A DNA stretch of 27,191 nucleotides, from positions 1 to 27,191 of the forward strand of contig CAMPHU010000042.1 in the NCBI GenBank assembly GCA_946886065.1. The letters run 5' to 3'. This document shows, one piece after another, positions 14,624 to 23,482 of this stretch (its first letter is position 1; the number at the start of each line of letters is the position of its first letter). The DNA comes from an uncultured Massilia sp. GTDB lineage: Bacteria; Pseudomonadota; Gammaproteobacteria; Burkholderiales; Burkholderiaceae. A model generated the notes under the pieces. It saw only the letters and a list, made by a program, of their open reading frames with translations. It ran no database searches and was not told where the DNA came from. The position numbers and the translations under genes were made by a program.

Positions 14624-15654
14624 GCGAAGCGCCCCGGCCGCGGCGGCCGACCATGACCGACATCGCCAAGCTGGCCGGCGTGTCGCAATCGACGGTCTCG
14701 CTGGTCATCAACCACATGAGCGGGGCCAAGGTGTCGGCCGCCACGCGCGACGCGGTGCTGCGCATCGCCCGCGAGATCGGCTACCCGCTGGAACGCCACG
14801 CGCCGCCGGCCGCGCCACGGGAGCGCAACCTGATCGTCTACCTGAGCGACGAACTGGCCACCAGCCCGCATGCCATGCAGACCATCGAGGGCGCGCGTGA
14901 CGGCGCCTGGGAGCACGGCTGCCTGCTGGCGGTATTCGCCACCCGCGGCGACCCGGCGCTGGAAGGCGCGGTGCTGGCGCGCATGCTGGCCGATCCGGGC
15001 CTGCTGGGCGTGCTCTACGCCGCCATCTTCACGCGCGCGGTCAGCCTGCCGGCCGTCCTGTCCGGGGTGCCGGCGGTACTGCTGAACTGCCACACCCGCG
15101 ACCGCCAGTATTCGTCGGTGGTGCCGAGCGAAGTACTGGGCGGATTCGCCGCCACCATGCATCTGGCCCAGTACGGCCACCGCCGGATCGGCATGATCAA
15201 CGGCGAAGGCTGGATCGAAGCCGCCGCCGAGCGGCTCAAGGGCTACCGCCAGGCGCTCTCGACCTGCGACCTTCCCTTCGATCCGCAACTGGTGCGCGAG
15301 GGCGACTGGCAGGTGGGCGCCGGCTACCGTCATGCGCTCGACCTGTTGTCGCTGCCAGAACCGCCCACGGCCTTGTTCTGCGCCAACGACCTGATGGCGG
15401 TCGGCGCCATCGAAGCGGCGCGCAAGCTGGGCCTGGAGGTGCCGCAGCAGGTATCGATCGTCGGCTACGACGACCAGGACCTGGCGCGCTACACCACCCC
15501 GCCGCTGAGCACAGTGTTGTTGCCAAACTACGAAATGGGGCGCTGGGCCGCCCAGGCATTGGTCGACCAGACCCGCGGATCGCTTGCCCGGCGCACCAAT
15601 ATCAAGATGGATTGCCCTCTGGTGGAGCGCGAATCCGTGGCCAGGCCGGCCTGA
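14620..15654 (+). CDS. LacI-family transcriptional regulator
   Basis: 344 residues from the ATG that overlaps the ATPase stop (ATGA, 14620-14623). The N-terminal LacI helix-turn-helix is at 12-35 (MTDIAKLAGVSQSTVSLVIN), followed by the hinge-helix region and a periplasmic-binding-protein-like sensor domain with HRRIGMINGE, PTALFCANDLMAVGAIEAARKLG and VSIVGYDDQDLARYTTPPLSTV. Such regulators usually repress catabolic genes until a sugar binds. Being the last gene of the transporter run and directly upstream of the receptor/GH43 pair, it very likely controls both. The palindrome 59 bp downstream of its stop is its most plausible operator. Confidence 0.95.
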
Positions 15655-15704
15655 TTTTACCCACTCGTCGGGTGCGCCGGTTCTCCGGAATTTGGGTTAG
15701 CTTT

Positions 15705-15733
15705 TTGACCAGTTAGTCATATTTATGACTAAT
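15705..15733 (+). promoter_or_regulatory. promoter with perfect palindromic operator before second TonB receptor
   Basis: TTGACC (15705-15710) is a 5/6 match to the -35 consensus; ACTAAT (15728-15733), 17 bases later, is a 4/6 match to the -10. Between them and running into the -10 is the perfect palindrome TTAGTCATATTTATGACTAA (15713-15732, 9-bp arms, 2-base centre), the classical place for a repressor site. The lacI-type gene ends 50 bp upstream of the -35. The 5' leader to the receptor ATG would be about 65 bases. Assignment to this particular LacI protein is inference. Confidence 0.6.
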
Positions 15734-15804
15734 AAAAATTTTCAGATCGGCAACCGGCCCTGTCCAGGCGCCGGCCTACGACCGGAGAGAAACCAGGAGA
15801 CACC

Positions 15805-18561
15805 ATGACGACCCTGAAACTCAGGCCGGTGTGCGCGGCCGTTACGCTGCTGGCCGCCCACGGCGCCTTCGCCCAAGCCCAGACTTCCGAACCCCCTGCC
15901 ACAAGCCCGGCTCCCGGCGCGGCGCCGATCCAGACGGTCCAGATCACCGGCCTGCGCGCCAGCATCCGCTCGGCCGAGGAGATCAAGCGCGACGCCGAGC
16001 AGGTGGTCGACTCGATCAACGCCGAGGACATCGGCAAGTTTCCAGACCGCGCCGCCGGCGACGCCCTGCAGCGCATCGCCGGGGTGCAGGTGGGTCGCAA
16101 CCTGGGCGAGACCAGCAGCGTGATCATCCGCGGCCTGCCGGACGTCGCCACCACGGTCGACGGCAACGAGATCTTCACCGGCACCGGCCGCCGCCTGTCC
16201 TACCAGGACCTGCCGGTGCAGTCGATCGCCGGCCTGGACGTGTACAAGTCGGCCACCGCCAACCAGTTCGAAGGCGGCATCGCCGGCGCCGTCAACGTGC
16301 GCCTGCGCGCGCCCTTCGACTTCAAGGGACAGACGGTCAGCGGCTTCGTCGAGGCGCGGCGCCAGGAGGTCGAGGGATCGGACGGCCACAAGCCCAAGAC
16401 CAATCCGGGCGTTGGTGTCATGGCCAGCAACCGCTGGCAGACCGGCGTGGGCGAAATGGGCTTCCTGTTCGACGTCTCCTGGAACAAGGAGCGCTGGGGC
16501 TATCCGGTGCAATGGGTCGACCGGCCCGACCGCATCTTCTCGGTCAGCCCGGACGGCACCGCCACGCGCCTGAACGACGACCAGCCGATCGCGCCGCTGA
16601 ACCCCGGCGACCGGCTCGGCGAACTGCCCAACATCGGCGGCATCTACAACGCGGGCGACCGCGAGCGCGGCAGCATCCACGCCGCCTTCCAGTGGAAGAT
16701 CAGTCCCGCGCTGGAATTCTCGACCCATTACCTGGGCACCAGCTACCGCGGCCGCAGCGAGGTCGACTACATCCTGAACATCGCCACCTGGGCGCCGCGC
16801 CTGACCAACGTGGTGCTGGCGCCCGAAGGCGACTATTGCCGGACCAGCCAGGGCGTGATCTGCCCGATCCAGTCGGCGGCCGCCGCGGCGGCCCAGTTCG
16901 GCGGACCCTACGACTGGGACCCGTACACCGCCACCAGCACCTGGGGCGTCAAGGAGCGCACCGACACCCACTACCTGAATTTCGGCCTGCGCTACCGCCA
17001 GGGCGCGCTGTCGGTCGATTCCAGCCTGGCGCTGACGCGCTCGGATTTCATCAACGACACCGTGATCGTCGACCAGCAGATCCCGGGCGCCAGCTCGAAT
17101 GTCTACACCTACGGGCGCGACGGCCATGGCGGCTACAACGCGATCACCACGCCCACCAGCAGCCAGCCGCTGCGCGACCCCAACCAGTTCGTGCTGCGCG
17201 GGATGGTGCAGAACTGGGGCGAGTCGAAGGGCGAGCAGGCCCAGTTCCGCAGCGATGCGGTGTGGCGCATGGACGGCGGCTTCATCAACGCGCTGACCGG
17301 CGGCATCCGCCTGTCCACGCGCGAAGCCAGCTTCCATGGGGCCGAGGGCCACAGCGACGTGCAGGGATCGGTGCGTCCGTCGCCGGTGGCGGCCTTCGGT
17401 CCCGCGTTCCAGGCCCTGGTGCCTGGGGTGGACCGCCTGGGCGGTCCCTGGTACACGCCTTCGCGCGACTTCCTGATCGACCAGGCGGACGTGGTGCGCG
17501 CTTTCTACGGCGCCGACCCGGGACGAGTTGCGGACGACCCGATGCGCCTGTTCGAGCAGCGCGAACGCACAGCGACCCTGCACCTGGGCGCACGCTTCAA
17601 GACCGAGCTGGCCGGCGTGGGCGTGTCCGGCAACCTGGGTGCGCGCGTGATCAAGGTCAAGCGCAAGCTGGAAGGGAATATCCGCATCGGCGACACCGTC
17701 AGCCCGGTCAACCTGTCGACCTCCGAGACCAATGTGCTGCCGAACCTGTCGCTGCTCGCCAACTGGACCGACAAGCTGCAGTCGCACTTCAGCATCGGCA
17801 AGACCATCACCCGGCCGACCTTCGCCGACCTCAATCCGGCGCTGTCCCTGATTCCGCCCACGGTGAACGCGCCGGGCACCGGCGCCGGCGGCAACCCGAA
17901 CCTGGACCCGACCGAATCGATCAACAGCGACGCTACGCTCGAGTACTACTTCGAGAACAACGGCTATGCGCAGATCGCGCTGTTCCACCGCGATATCGAC
18001 GGCTACCTGCAGCGCTTCGAGCAGTCCGAAGTCATCAACGGCCAGACCTACCGGGTGACGCGGCCGCAGAATTCGGGCAAGGGCAAGCTCAAGGGCGCGG
18101 AGTTCGGCATCCAGAAGTTCTTCGACTTCCTGCCCGGCGTCTGGAGCGGTTTCGGCGCGCAGTTCAACTACACCTGGACCGATGGCGAGAACCAGACCCG
18201 CACGGGCCTGAACGGCGACGAGTTCACCACCACCCCGCTGATCGACGTGGCGAAGCAGAGCTACAACTTCGCGCTGCTGTACGAGCGCGGCGGCTGGACG
18301 GGACGCCTGGCGGCCACGCGGCGCGGCAAGTACGTGGAGCAGATCGCCGAGCCGCGCTTCGGCCAGGACCGCATCGTCAAGGCCTCGACCTATGTGGACC
18401 TGAGCATCGGCTATGAGCTGAACAAGCACCTGAGCCTGCACTTCGACGCCGTCAACCTGACCAAGGAGCGCTACGAGAGCTACCTGGGCGACCCGATCCG
18501 CCCGCGCGACATCCGCTACTCGCCGACCACCTACGGCCTGAGCCTGCGCTACCGGATGTAA
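15805..18561 (+). CDS. TonB-dependent receptor, TonB-Xanth-Caul type (carbohydrate uptake)
   Basis: 918 residues from an ATG behind AGGAGA at a 5-base spacing. Signal peptide 1-23 (cleavage after AFA), a Pro/Ala linker, a TonB-box-like IQTVQITG at about 42-49, then the hallmark of the TIGR01782 receptor group: LRASIRSAEEIKRDAEQVVD, AEDIGKFPD, and ALQRIAGVQV. The plug ends with VYKSATANQFEGGIAGAVNV. The large barrel closes with LSLRYRM, ending in Met and not the more usual Phe. Receptors of this group sit in oligosaccharide-utilisation loci of Xanthomonas, Caulobacter and relatives. Here the GH43 gene follows 11 bp downstream and the LacI and ABC genes precede it, so it most likely brings the arabinoside/xyloside across the outer membrane. 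Confidence 0.95.
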   Translation: MTTLKLRPVCAAVTLLAAHGAFAQAQTSEPPATSPAPGAAPIQTVQITGLRASIRSAEEIKRDAEQVVDSINAEDIGKFPDRAAGDALQRIAGVQVGRNLGETSSVIIRGLPDVATTVDGNEIFTGTGRRLSYQDLPVQSIAGLDVYKSATANQFEGGIAGAVNVRLRAPFDFKGQTVSGFVEARRQEVEGSDGHKPKTNPGVGVMASNRWQTGVGEMGFLFDVSWNKERWGYPVQWVDRPDRIFSVSPDGTATRLNDDQPIAPLNPGDRLGELPNIGGIYNAGDRERGSIHAAFQWKISPALEFSTHYLGTSYRGRSEVDYILNIATWAPRLTNVVLAPEGDYCRTSQGVICPIQSAAAAAAQFGGPYDWDPYTATSTWGVKERTDTHYLNFGLRYRQGALSVDSSLALTRSDFINDTVIVDQQIPGASSNVYTYGRDGHGGYNAITTPTSSQPLRDPNQFVLRGMVQNWGESKGEQAQFRSDAVWRMDGGFINALTGGIRLSTREASFHGAEGHSDVQGSVRPSPVAAFGPAFQALVPGVDRLGGPWYTPSRDFLIDQADVVRAFYGADPGRVADDPMRLFEQRERTATLHLGARFKTELAGVGVSGNLGARVIKVKRKLEGNIRIGDTVSPVNLSTSETNVLPNLSLLANWTDKLQSHFSIGKTITRPTFADLNPALSLIPPTVNAPGTGAGGNPNLDPTESINSDATLEYYFENNGYAQIALFHRDIDGYLQRFEQSEVINGQTYRVTRPQNSGKGKLKGAEFGIQKFFDFLPGVWSGFGAQFNYTWTDGENQTRTGLNGDEFTTTPLIDVAKQSYNFALLYERGGWTGRLAATRRGKYVEQIAEPRFGQDRIVKASTYVDLSIGYELNKHLSLHFDAVNLTKERYESYLGDPIRPRDIRYSPTTYGLSLRYRM

Positions 18562-18572
18562 GGAGGGACCGC

Positions 18573-19523
18573 ATGACGACGACGTATACGAATCCGGTCT
18601 ATCCGGAGATCATGGCCGATCCCTTCGTGTTGCGCCACGAAGGGCGCTACTACGCCTACGGCACCGCGCCCGGCAGCGCGGCGGGCGGGCGCTTCCCCGT
18701 GCTGGCCTCGCATGACCTGGTGCATTGGGAGCATCTCGGCTACGCCATCGACCAGCCGGGCGAGGAGCATTTCTGGGCGCCGGAAGTCGCTTTCGCGGAC
18801 GGCAGGTTCTACCTGTACTACTCGTCGGGCGACGAGGAAGGCAGGCACCACAAGCTGCGGGTGGCCGTCGCCGACCGGCCTGCCGGGCCTTTCGTGGACA
18901 GCGGGGTGCTGCTCGTGCCTTCGGAACCCTTCTCGATCGACGCGCATCCCTTCCGCGACGAGGATGGCCAGTGGTATCTGTTCTACTGCGTCGATTTTCT
19001 GGAGGAGGAGGGCGACCACCGTATCGGCACCGGGATCGTGGTCGACCGGCTGCTGGACATGACCCGGCTGGAGGGCAAGCCGGTCCTGGTGGCGCGTCCG
19101 CACGCGGACTGGCACCTGTTCAAGCGCGGGCGGGCGATGTACGACGCGGTGTACGACTGGCATACGGTGGAAGGGGCGAGCGTGCTGCGCCACGACGGGC
19201 GCTATTACTGCTTCTACAGCGGCGGGGCATGGGAACGCGAGAACTATGGGGTCAGCTATATGCTTGCCGATCATCCGCTCGGGCCGTGGGAGCGGCCGCC
19301 GGAAGGGGAGCGACCCCTGATGAGTTCGAGGGAGGGGCAGGTGATCGGGCCGGGGCACAATTCCTTCACCGTGTCGCCCGACGGGTCCCAGACCTGGATC
19401 GTGTACCACGCCTGGGATGTGGGGATGAGCGGGAGGCGGATGTGCATCGACCCGCTGGTGTGGGAGGGCGACAGGCCGACGACGCCGGGGCCGACGTGGA
19501 CCGAGCAGCCGGGGCCCGCCTGA
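18573..19523 (+). CDS. cytoplasmic GH43 glycoside hydrolase
   Basis: 316 residues, a single-domain GH43 beta-propeller without a signal peptide. Probable catalytic base D16 (IMADPFVL), WAPE strand at 68-71, pKa-modulating Asp D123 (SIDAHPFRDEDG), general acid E200 (VEGASVL) and the GPGHNSF motif near the metal site. The start lies 5 bases after AGGAGGG, which itself overlaps the receptor stop, so the two are co-transcribed. Predicted to release arabinose or xylose from oligosaccharides brought in by the receptor and ABC importer. Together with the secreted GH43 this gives outside and inside cleavage steps; the two enzymes belong to clearly different GH43 branches judging by length and motifs. 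Confidence 0.92.
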   Translation: MTTTYTNPVYPEIMADPFVLRHEGRYYAYGTAPGSAAGGRFPVLASHDLVHWEHLGYAIDQPGEEHFWAPEVAFADGRFYLYYSSGDEEGRHHKLRVAVADRPAGPFVDSGVLLVPSEPFSIDAHPFRDEDGQWYLFYCVDFLEEEGDHRIGTGIVVDRLLDMTRLEGKPVLVARPHADWHLFKRGRAMYDAVYDWHTVEGASVLRHDGRYYCFYSGGAWERENYGVSYMLADHPLGPWERPPEGERPLMSSREGQVIGPGHNSFTVSPDGSQTWIVYHAWDVGMSGRRMCIDPLVWEGDRPTTPGPTWTEQPGPA

Positions 19524-19529
19524 TTTACT

Positions 19530-19547
19530 CGCGCCCTTGACGGCGCG
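19530..19547. terminator. possible bidirectional hairpin between convergent genes
   Basis: CGCGCC-CTTGAC-GGCGCG forms a perfect 6-bp GC stem in the 33-bp gap between the GH43 gene and the convergent GGDEF-EAL gene. Neither side has a long U tract, so termination is plausible from position but not proven by sequence. Confidence 0.4.
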
Positions 19548-19556
19548 GGCAGGAAA

Positions 19557-22343
19557 TCAGCCCGTCAGCCGCGGCGCGTTCGGCGCCAGCAGATCGCGCA
19601 CCGCATCGAGCGGCGCCGGACGCCCGAGGTAATACCCCTGTGCTTCGTCGCATGCCGCCGCGCACAGGAAGTCCAGCACCTCCGCCGTCTCGACGCCTTC
19701 GGCCACGACGGACATGTTGAGGGCATGCGCCATCCCCACGAAGGCCTTCACGAATTCGAAGGCCGAGACCGTATCGTCCTGCTGCATCACGAAGGAGCGG
19801 TCCAGCTTGAGCACGTCGATCGGGAAGCGGCGCAGGTAAGCCAGGCTCGAATACCCGGTTCCGAAATCGTCCACCGCCAGCGCCAGGCCCAGTTTCTTCA
19901 GCTCGCGCAGCATCGTGGCCGTGTGCTCGATGTCCTCGATCAGCGCGCTCTCGGTCAGTTCCAGCTCCAGGCAGGACGGCGGCAGGCCGGTGCGCGCCAG
20001 CACGTCGCGCACCTCGGCGCCGAAGCCCGGCTGGGCCAGCTGGCGCGCCGACACGTTGACCGAGACCCGGATCGGACGGCCGTACTCGTCGATCAGGCGG
20101 CAGGTCTGGGCGCAGGCTTCCAGCAGCACCCAGTGGCCGATGGCGGCGATCAGGCCGGTCTCCTCGGCGATGCCGATAAACTGCTGGGGCGGCACGCGGC
20201 CGCGCTCCGGATGGTTCCAGCGGATCAAGGCCTCCATCCCGACCGGCTCCATGCTGCGCAGGTCGATGCGCGGCTGGTAGTGCAGCTCGAATTCGCGCCG
20301 TGCCAGCGCCGGGCGCAGCGACACCTCGAGCGCCATGCGCACCTGGGCCGCCACCGTCATCTCGGGCTCGAAGAAGCGGTAGCGGTTGCGGCCGGACGAC
20401 TTGGCGCGGTACATCGCGGTGTCCGCCGTCTGGAACAGGGTTTCGCGGGTGCGGGCGTCGCGCGGATACATGCTGATGCCGATCGAGGCGCCGACCACCA
20501 TGTCGTGGCCGCCCACCGCCACCGGCGCCGCCAGGACCTCGAGCAGCTTGTCGGCGATGCGCGCCGCGCCGGCGGCGCCGGTGGCGCAGGGCGCGGCCAC
20601 CACGAATTCGTCGCCGCCCAGGCGCGCCACCAGGTCGTCCGCGCGCACGGCGCCGCTGAGCCGGCGCGCCACTTCGCACAGCAGCACGTCGCCCATTTCG
20701 TGGCCGAAGGAATCGTTGACCTCCTTGAACCGGTCGAGGTCGAGGAACATCACGGCCACCGACTCGTCCTCCGGGCAGCGGTCCAGCATGTGCTGGAGGC
20801 GCTCGCCGAGCAGGGCGCGGTTCGGCAGGCCGGTCAGGGTGTCGTGGGTGGCCAGCTCGCGCAGGCGGCTTTCGGCCAGCTTGCGGCCGGTGATGTCCGC
20901 CATCAGGCCGGTCAGGTTGCGCAGGACGCCGTCCGCGCCGCGCTCGATGCTGCCGTTGAACAGCACGTGCTGGTGGCGGCCGTCGCGGTGGCGGATCACC
21001 GCCTCCAGTCCCTGCACGGCGGCCTGGCCGGCGGGGCCGTCGGCCAGGGCCTGCCAGGGGAAGGCCAGGAAGAGTTCCGTCAGCGGCCGGCCGACCAGCG
21101 CCTCGCGCGCGTGTCCGGTCAGCGCGCACAGCGCAGGGTTGACGTCCTGTAGCACGCCGTCCGGGCCCGCCAGCAGGTAGCCGGCCGGCGTCATGGCGAT
21201 CATGTCGCGCAGGCGCCGCTCGCTGTCGCGCAGCTGGCGCTCGGCTTCCTCGCGGCCGCTCAGGTCGCGGATGATGGCCAGGTAGAGCGCCTCGCCCCCG
21301 TCTTCGATGCGCGTGATCTGCACTTCGGCCGGGAAGCTCGAGCCGTCCTTGCGCGTCTTGCGGGTGCGCAGCAGTTGCGGCCGGCCGGCGCGCAGTGCGC
21401 GGCCCAGCTGCGCAAGGCCGATGTCCGGGTTGACGTCGGTGACCGCCATGCCGACGAATTCCTCCTCGGTGTAGCCGAAGGAAGCGCAGGCCTGCACGTT
21501 CACGGCGACGATGGACAGGCTGCGGTCGACGATCATGATGCTGTCGCCGGCCTGGTCGAACAGGCTGCGGAAGCGCTGCTCGTTGACGCGCACGGCGGCT
21601 TCGGCCTCGCGCTTGGCGCTGATGTCGTGGAAATACACCGACAGCCCATCCTCGTTCGGATACACGCGGATCTCGACCCATAGCCCGCGTGGCTCCCAGA
21701 ACAGCTCGGTGGCGCGGGGCGCACGGCTTGCCATCGCCTCGACGTAGAAGGCCAGGGCTTGCGAACCTTGCAGGTCCGGGGCCACCTCGAGCAGCGGGCG
21801 CCCGATCGCCTCGCCCAGTTCGACGCCGACGAATTCGCCGGCCTTGCGGTTGGCGTAGGTGACGCGCCACTCGGCGTCGACGGCGAAGAACGCGTCGCCG
21901 ATACTTTCCAGCATGGCGTCGAGCCGCTCCTTGGACTGGCGCAGGGCGTCGCGGTCGCGCTGCTGCGCGGTGATATCACGCGCGGTGACCGCCATGCGCT
22001 GCAGCGCCGCCGACCAGCGCACGGCAATCGACAACAGGACCACTGCGCCGTCCTTGCGCACGTAACGCAGCTGTACGTCATGCAGGACCGGCGACGCGGT
22101 GCGCAGGCTGGCGTCGATCCTTGCCGCCGCGGAGCGGTCGTCCGGGTGGACGAGTGCGCTGTAGTGGCGGCCGACCAGCTCCTCCGGCGCGTAGCCCAGC
22201 AGCTCGCGCGCCGCCGCGTTGACGCGCATGAAGCGTCCTTCGTGATCGAGCAGGGCCAGCAGGTCCAGCGAGTTGTCGATCAGCGTGGAGTTCTCGTCGG
22301 CCGGAGCGGTCGGCGAAGGCAGCGGTTGATGGGTCGTGTCCAA
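19557..22343 (-). CDS. PAS-PAS-PAS-PAS-GGDEF-EAL cyclic-di-GMP turnover protein
   Basis: 928 residues from a TTG at 22343 without an obvious Shine-Dalgarno; the first in-frame Met is residue 39, inside PAS1, so the TTG or a still earlier CTG is likely. Four PAS domains (about 20-125, 137-245, 255-365, 375-485), then GGDEF at about 495-655 with an intact GGDEF motif (576-580) and an inhibitory-site RxxD (567-570) exactly five residues before it. The EAL domain at about 675-920 has EAL (704-706), ELTES, DDFGTGYSSL, KLDRSF, AEGVET and QGYYLGRP. Both catalytic halves look active, so it may both make and degrade c-di-GMP. No membrane segment, so sensing is cytoplasmic through the PAS domains; ligands are unknown. 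Confidence 0.95.
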   Translation of the reverse strand: MDTTHQPLPSPTAPADENSTLIDNSLDLLALLDHEGRFMRVNAAARELLGYAPEELVGRHYSALVHPDDRSAAARIDASLRTASPVLHDVQLRYVRKDGAVVLLSIAVRWSAALQRMAVTARDITAQQRDRDALRQSKERLDAMLESIGDAFFAVDAEWRVTYANRKAGEFVGVELGEAIGRPLLEVAPDLQGSQALAFYVEAMASRAPRATELFWEPRGLWVEIRVYPNEDGLSVYFHDISAKREAEAAVRVNEQRFRSLFDQAGDSIMIVDRSLSIVAVNVQACASFGYTEEEFVGMAVTDVNPDIGLAQLGRALRAGRPQLLRTRKTRKDGSSFPAEVQITRIEDGGEALYLAIIRDLSGREEAERQLRDSERRLRDMIAMTPAGYLLAGPDGVLQDVNPALCALTGHAREALVGRPLTELFLAFPWQALADGPAGQAAVQGLEAVIRHRDGRHQHVLFNGSIERGADGVLRNLTGLMADITGRKLAESRLRELATHDTLTGLPNRALLGERLQHMLDRCPEDESVAVMFLDLDRFKEVNDSFGHEMGDVLLCEVARRLSGAVRADDLVARLGGDEFVVAAPCATGAAGAARIADKLLEVLAAPVAVGGHDMVVGASIGISMYPRDARTRETLFQTADTAMYRAKSSGRNRYRFFEPEMTVAAQVRMALEVSLRPALARREFELHYQPRIDLRSMEPVGMEALIRWNHPERGRVPPQQFIGIAEETGLIAAIGHWVLLEACAQTCRLIDEYGRPIRVSVNVSARQLAQPGFGAEVRDVLARTGLPPSCLELELTESALIEDIEHTATMLRELKKLGLALAVDDFGTGYSSLAYLRRFPIDVLKLDRSFVMQQDDTVSAFEFVKAFVGMAHALNMSVVAEGVETAEVLDFLCAAACDEAQGYYLGRPAPLDAVRDLLAPNAPRLTG

Positions 22344-22745
22344 GATAGAAACTGGCGCGGTGGCGGTTGGGAGTGGTGTCGCGACGCCGGACGCAGGTGT
22401 CAGGTTCGTGCTGCCGAGTATATATCAGTGCTGCACGGAAACACGCTCTCACGATGCGTTTACGCGACACTCGACGCCCGCAGGCTCGTGCCGGTTGTTG
22501 AGCCGACACAGGTCGGAGCCGGATCGAGAGTTTCATGTGCGCGAAGGAAGGAGCCGCCATTAACAGGACGACATCGTTTACGATACAAGAGGCTCTCCCA
22601 AGTGTCGTCTGTTCTGCCACCAACAAGACAGATACAGTCGAGTGACCGGGCAAGGATGCTGGCGCCGGGGAGACCCTTGCCGGCGGTTTGACTGGAATTC
22701 AGCAGCGCGAGCGCATCTTCAACCGACAAGCGAACCGAGGTCAAC
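22344..22745. other. 402-bp intergenic region, AT-richer, no gene seen
   Basis: Separates two divergent genes and is visibly less GC-rich than its surroundings. TATATA around 22419 could be part of the promoter of the PAS-GGDEF-EAL gene. TTGACT at 22688-22693 is a good -35 for the plus strand but lacks a matching -10. Open frames crossing it have no start signals and look like extensions of shadows. No tRNA-like or strong hairpin structure was found by eye. Confidence 0.45.
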
Positions 22746-23444
22746 ATGACTACCAGACTGGACGACGCCTATCGCATTCATGTTGTCAGACACGAGGGTA
22801 AAGATTGCCTGGTTGTTGGTTGGCTCTGCGAACTTTCAAAGGATGAGGCCGATAAAGCGCGGAAAGGTCCCGCGGAAGCGGAGCGCGTCTTCGCCGCATT
22901 GCTCGAGCAGGCGCATGCGGAACGGCCGGTGCGCGCCGCAACGTCGGATTCGGGAATCGACAAGGAAGAGTACCAGACCTTGCGCAAGGAAGTGGAAACG
23001 GCCATGTCGGAGCTGAATACCCTGGAAACGGCCGGGCTTGTCGCGGTTGCCGGGATATTCGCGTGGCTGTTCGCCAACGCAGGGAAGCTTCCCGATTCAG
23101 CTGCCTGGTACATCCCGTCCGTATTAGTGGCGATGTGCTGCTTGCGGGCGCTGATGATTGGCCGTCACCTTGGCCTGCTCGGCAACTACATCCGGCGCTT
23201 GGAAACCCGTTATCTGCAGCCGCGGGTTCAGGGATGGGAACATTTTCTGGCGGCGCCACGCTGGAAGGGAGGGATCACGCGGCGCAGCGGCAGGGGCATG
23301 TTGACCGGCCTGTTCTGGATCATCCTCCTGGGAGCGACGCTGTACGGTGTGGACCTGGGTGTGAATTATGCTCCGGACGCCGCCGCTGGAGCGCAGGACA
23401 CGTGTCCTGTGGTGATTCTTGCCAATGCCGCGCATGGCGGGTGA
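22746..23444 (+). CDS. uncharacterised three-helix membrane protein
   Basis: 232 residues; I do not recognise a named family. The N-terminal 70 residues are hydrophilic and charged, and 70-95 could form a helix or coiled coil (EEYQTLRKEVETAMSELNTL). Hydrophobic segments follow at about 96-113, 122-138 and 186-203, with the conserved-looking LGNYIRRLETRY and GWEHFL between the second and third; the C-terminal tail may face the periplasm. The layout, a coiled-coil-like segment, a close helix pair and an I-R-R-x-E element, recalls small uncharacterised bacterial membrane proteins, including some placed beside defence or signalling genes, but this is only a resemblance. The ATG is preceded by GAGGT. 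Base composition over its first half is less GC-rich than that of its neighbours, consistent with recent acquisition. Confidence 0.8.
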   Translation: MTTRLDDAYRIHVVRHEGKDCLVVGWLCELSKDEADKARKGPAEAERVFAALLEQAHAERPVRAATSDSGIDKEEYQTLRKEVETAMSELNTLETAGLVAVAGIFAWLFANAGKLPDSAAWYIPSVLVAMCCLRALMIGRHLGLLGNYIRRLETRYLQPRVQGWEHFLAAPRWKGGITRRSGRGMLTGLFWIILLGATLYGVDLGVNYAPDAAAGAQDTCPVVILANAAHGG

Positions 23445-23482
23445 GAACCGGGACCGGGCGGGGGACAGGTCGAGAAATGCAC

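Noticed and set aside
15655..15712. Rho-independent terminator after the lacI-type gene
   Set aside because: Only 4-bp stems (ACCC/GGGT, CCGG/CCGG) with the T run too far away; the palindrome that follows is AT-rich and sits in a promoter, so it reads better as an operator.
15742..18441. 899-residue open frame on the minus strand opposite the second TonB receptor
   Set aside because: Antisense shadow of a GC-rich gene; no recognisable domain, no start signals.
22460..22747. Small gene in the gap upstream of the three-helix membrane protein (95-residue minus-strand frame)
   Set aside because: No ribosome-binding site and no hydrophobic or conserved pattern; it starts inside the neighbouring gene's own start region.
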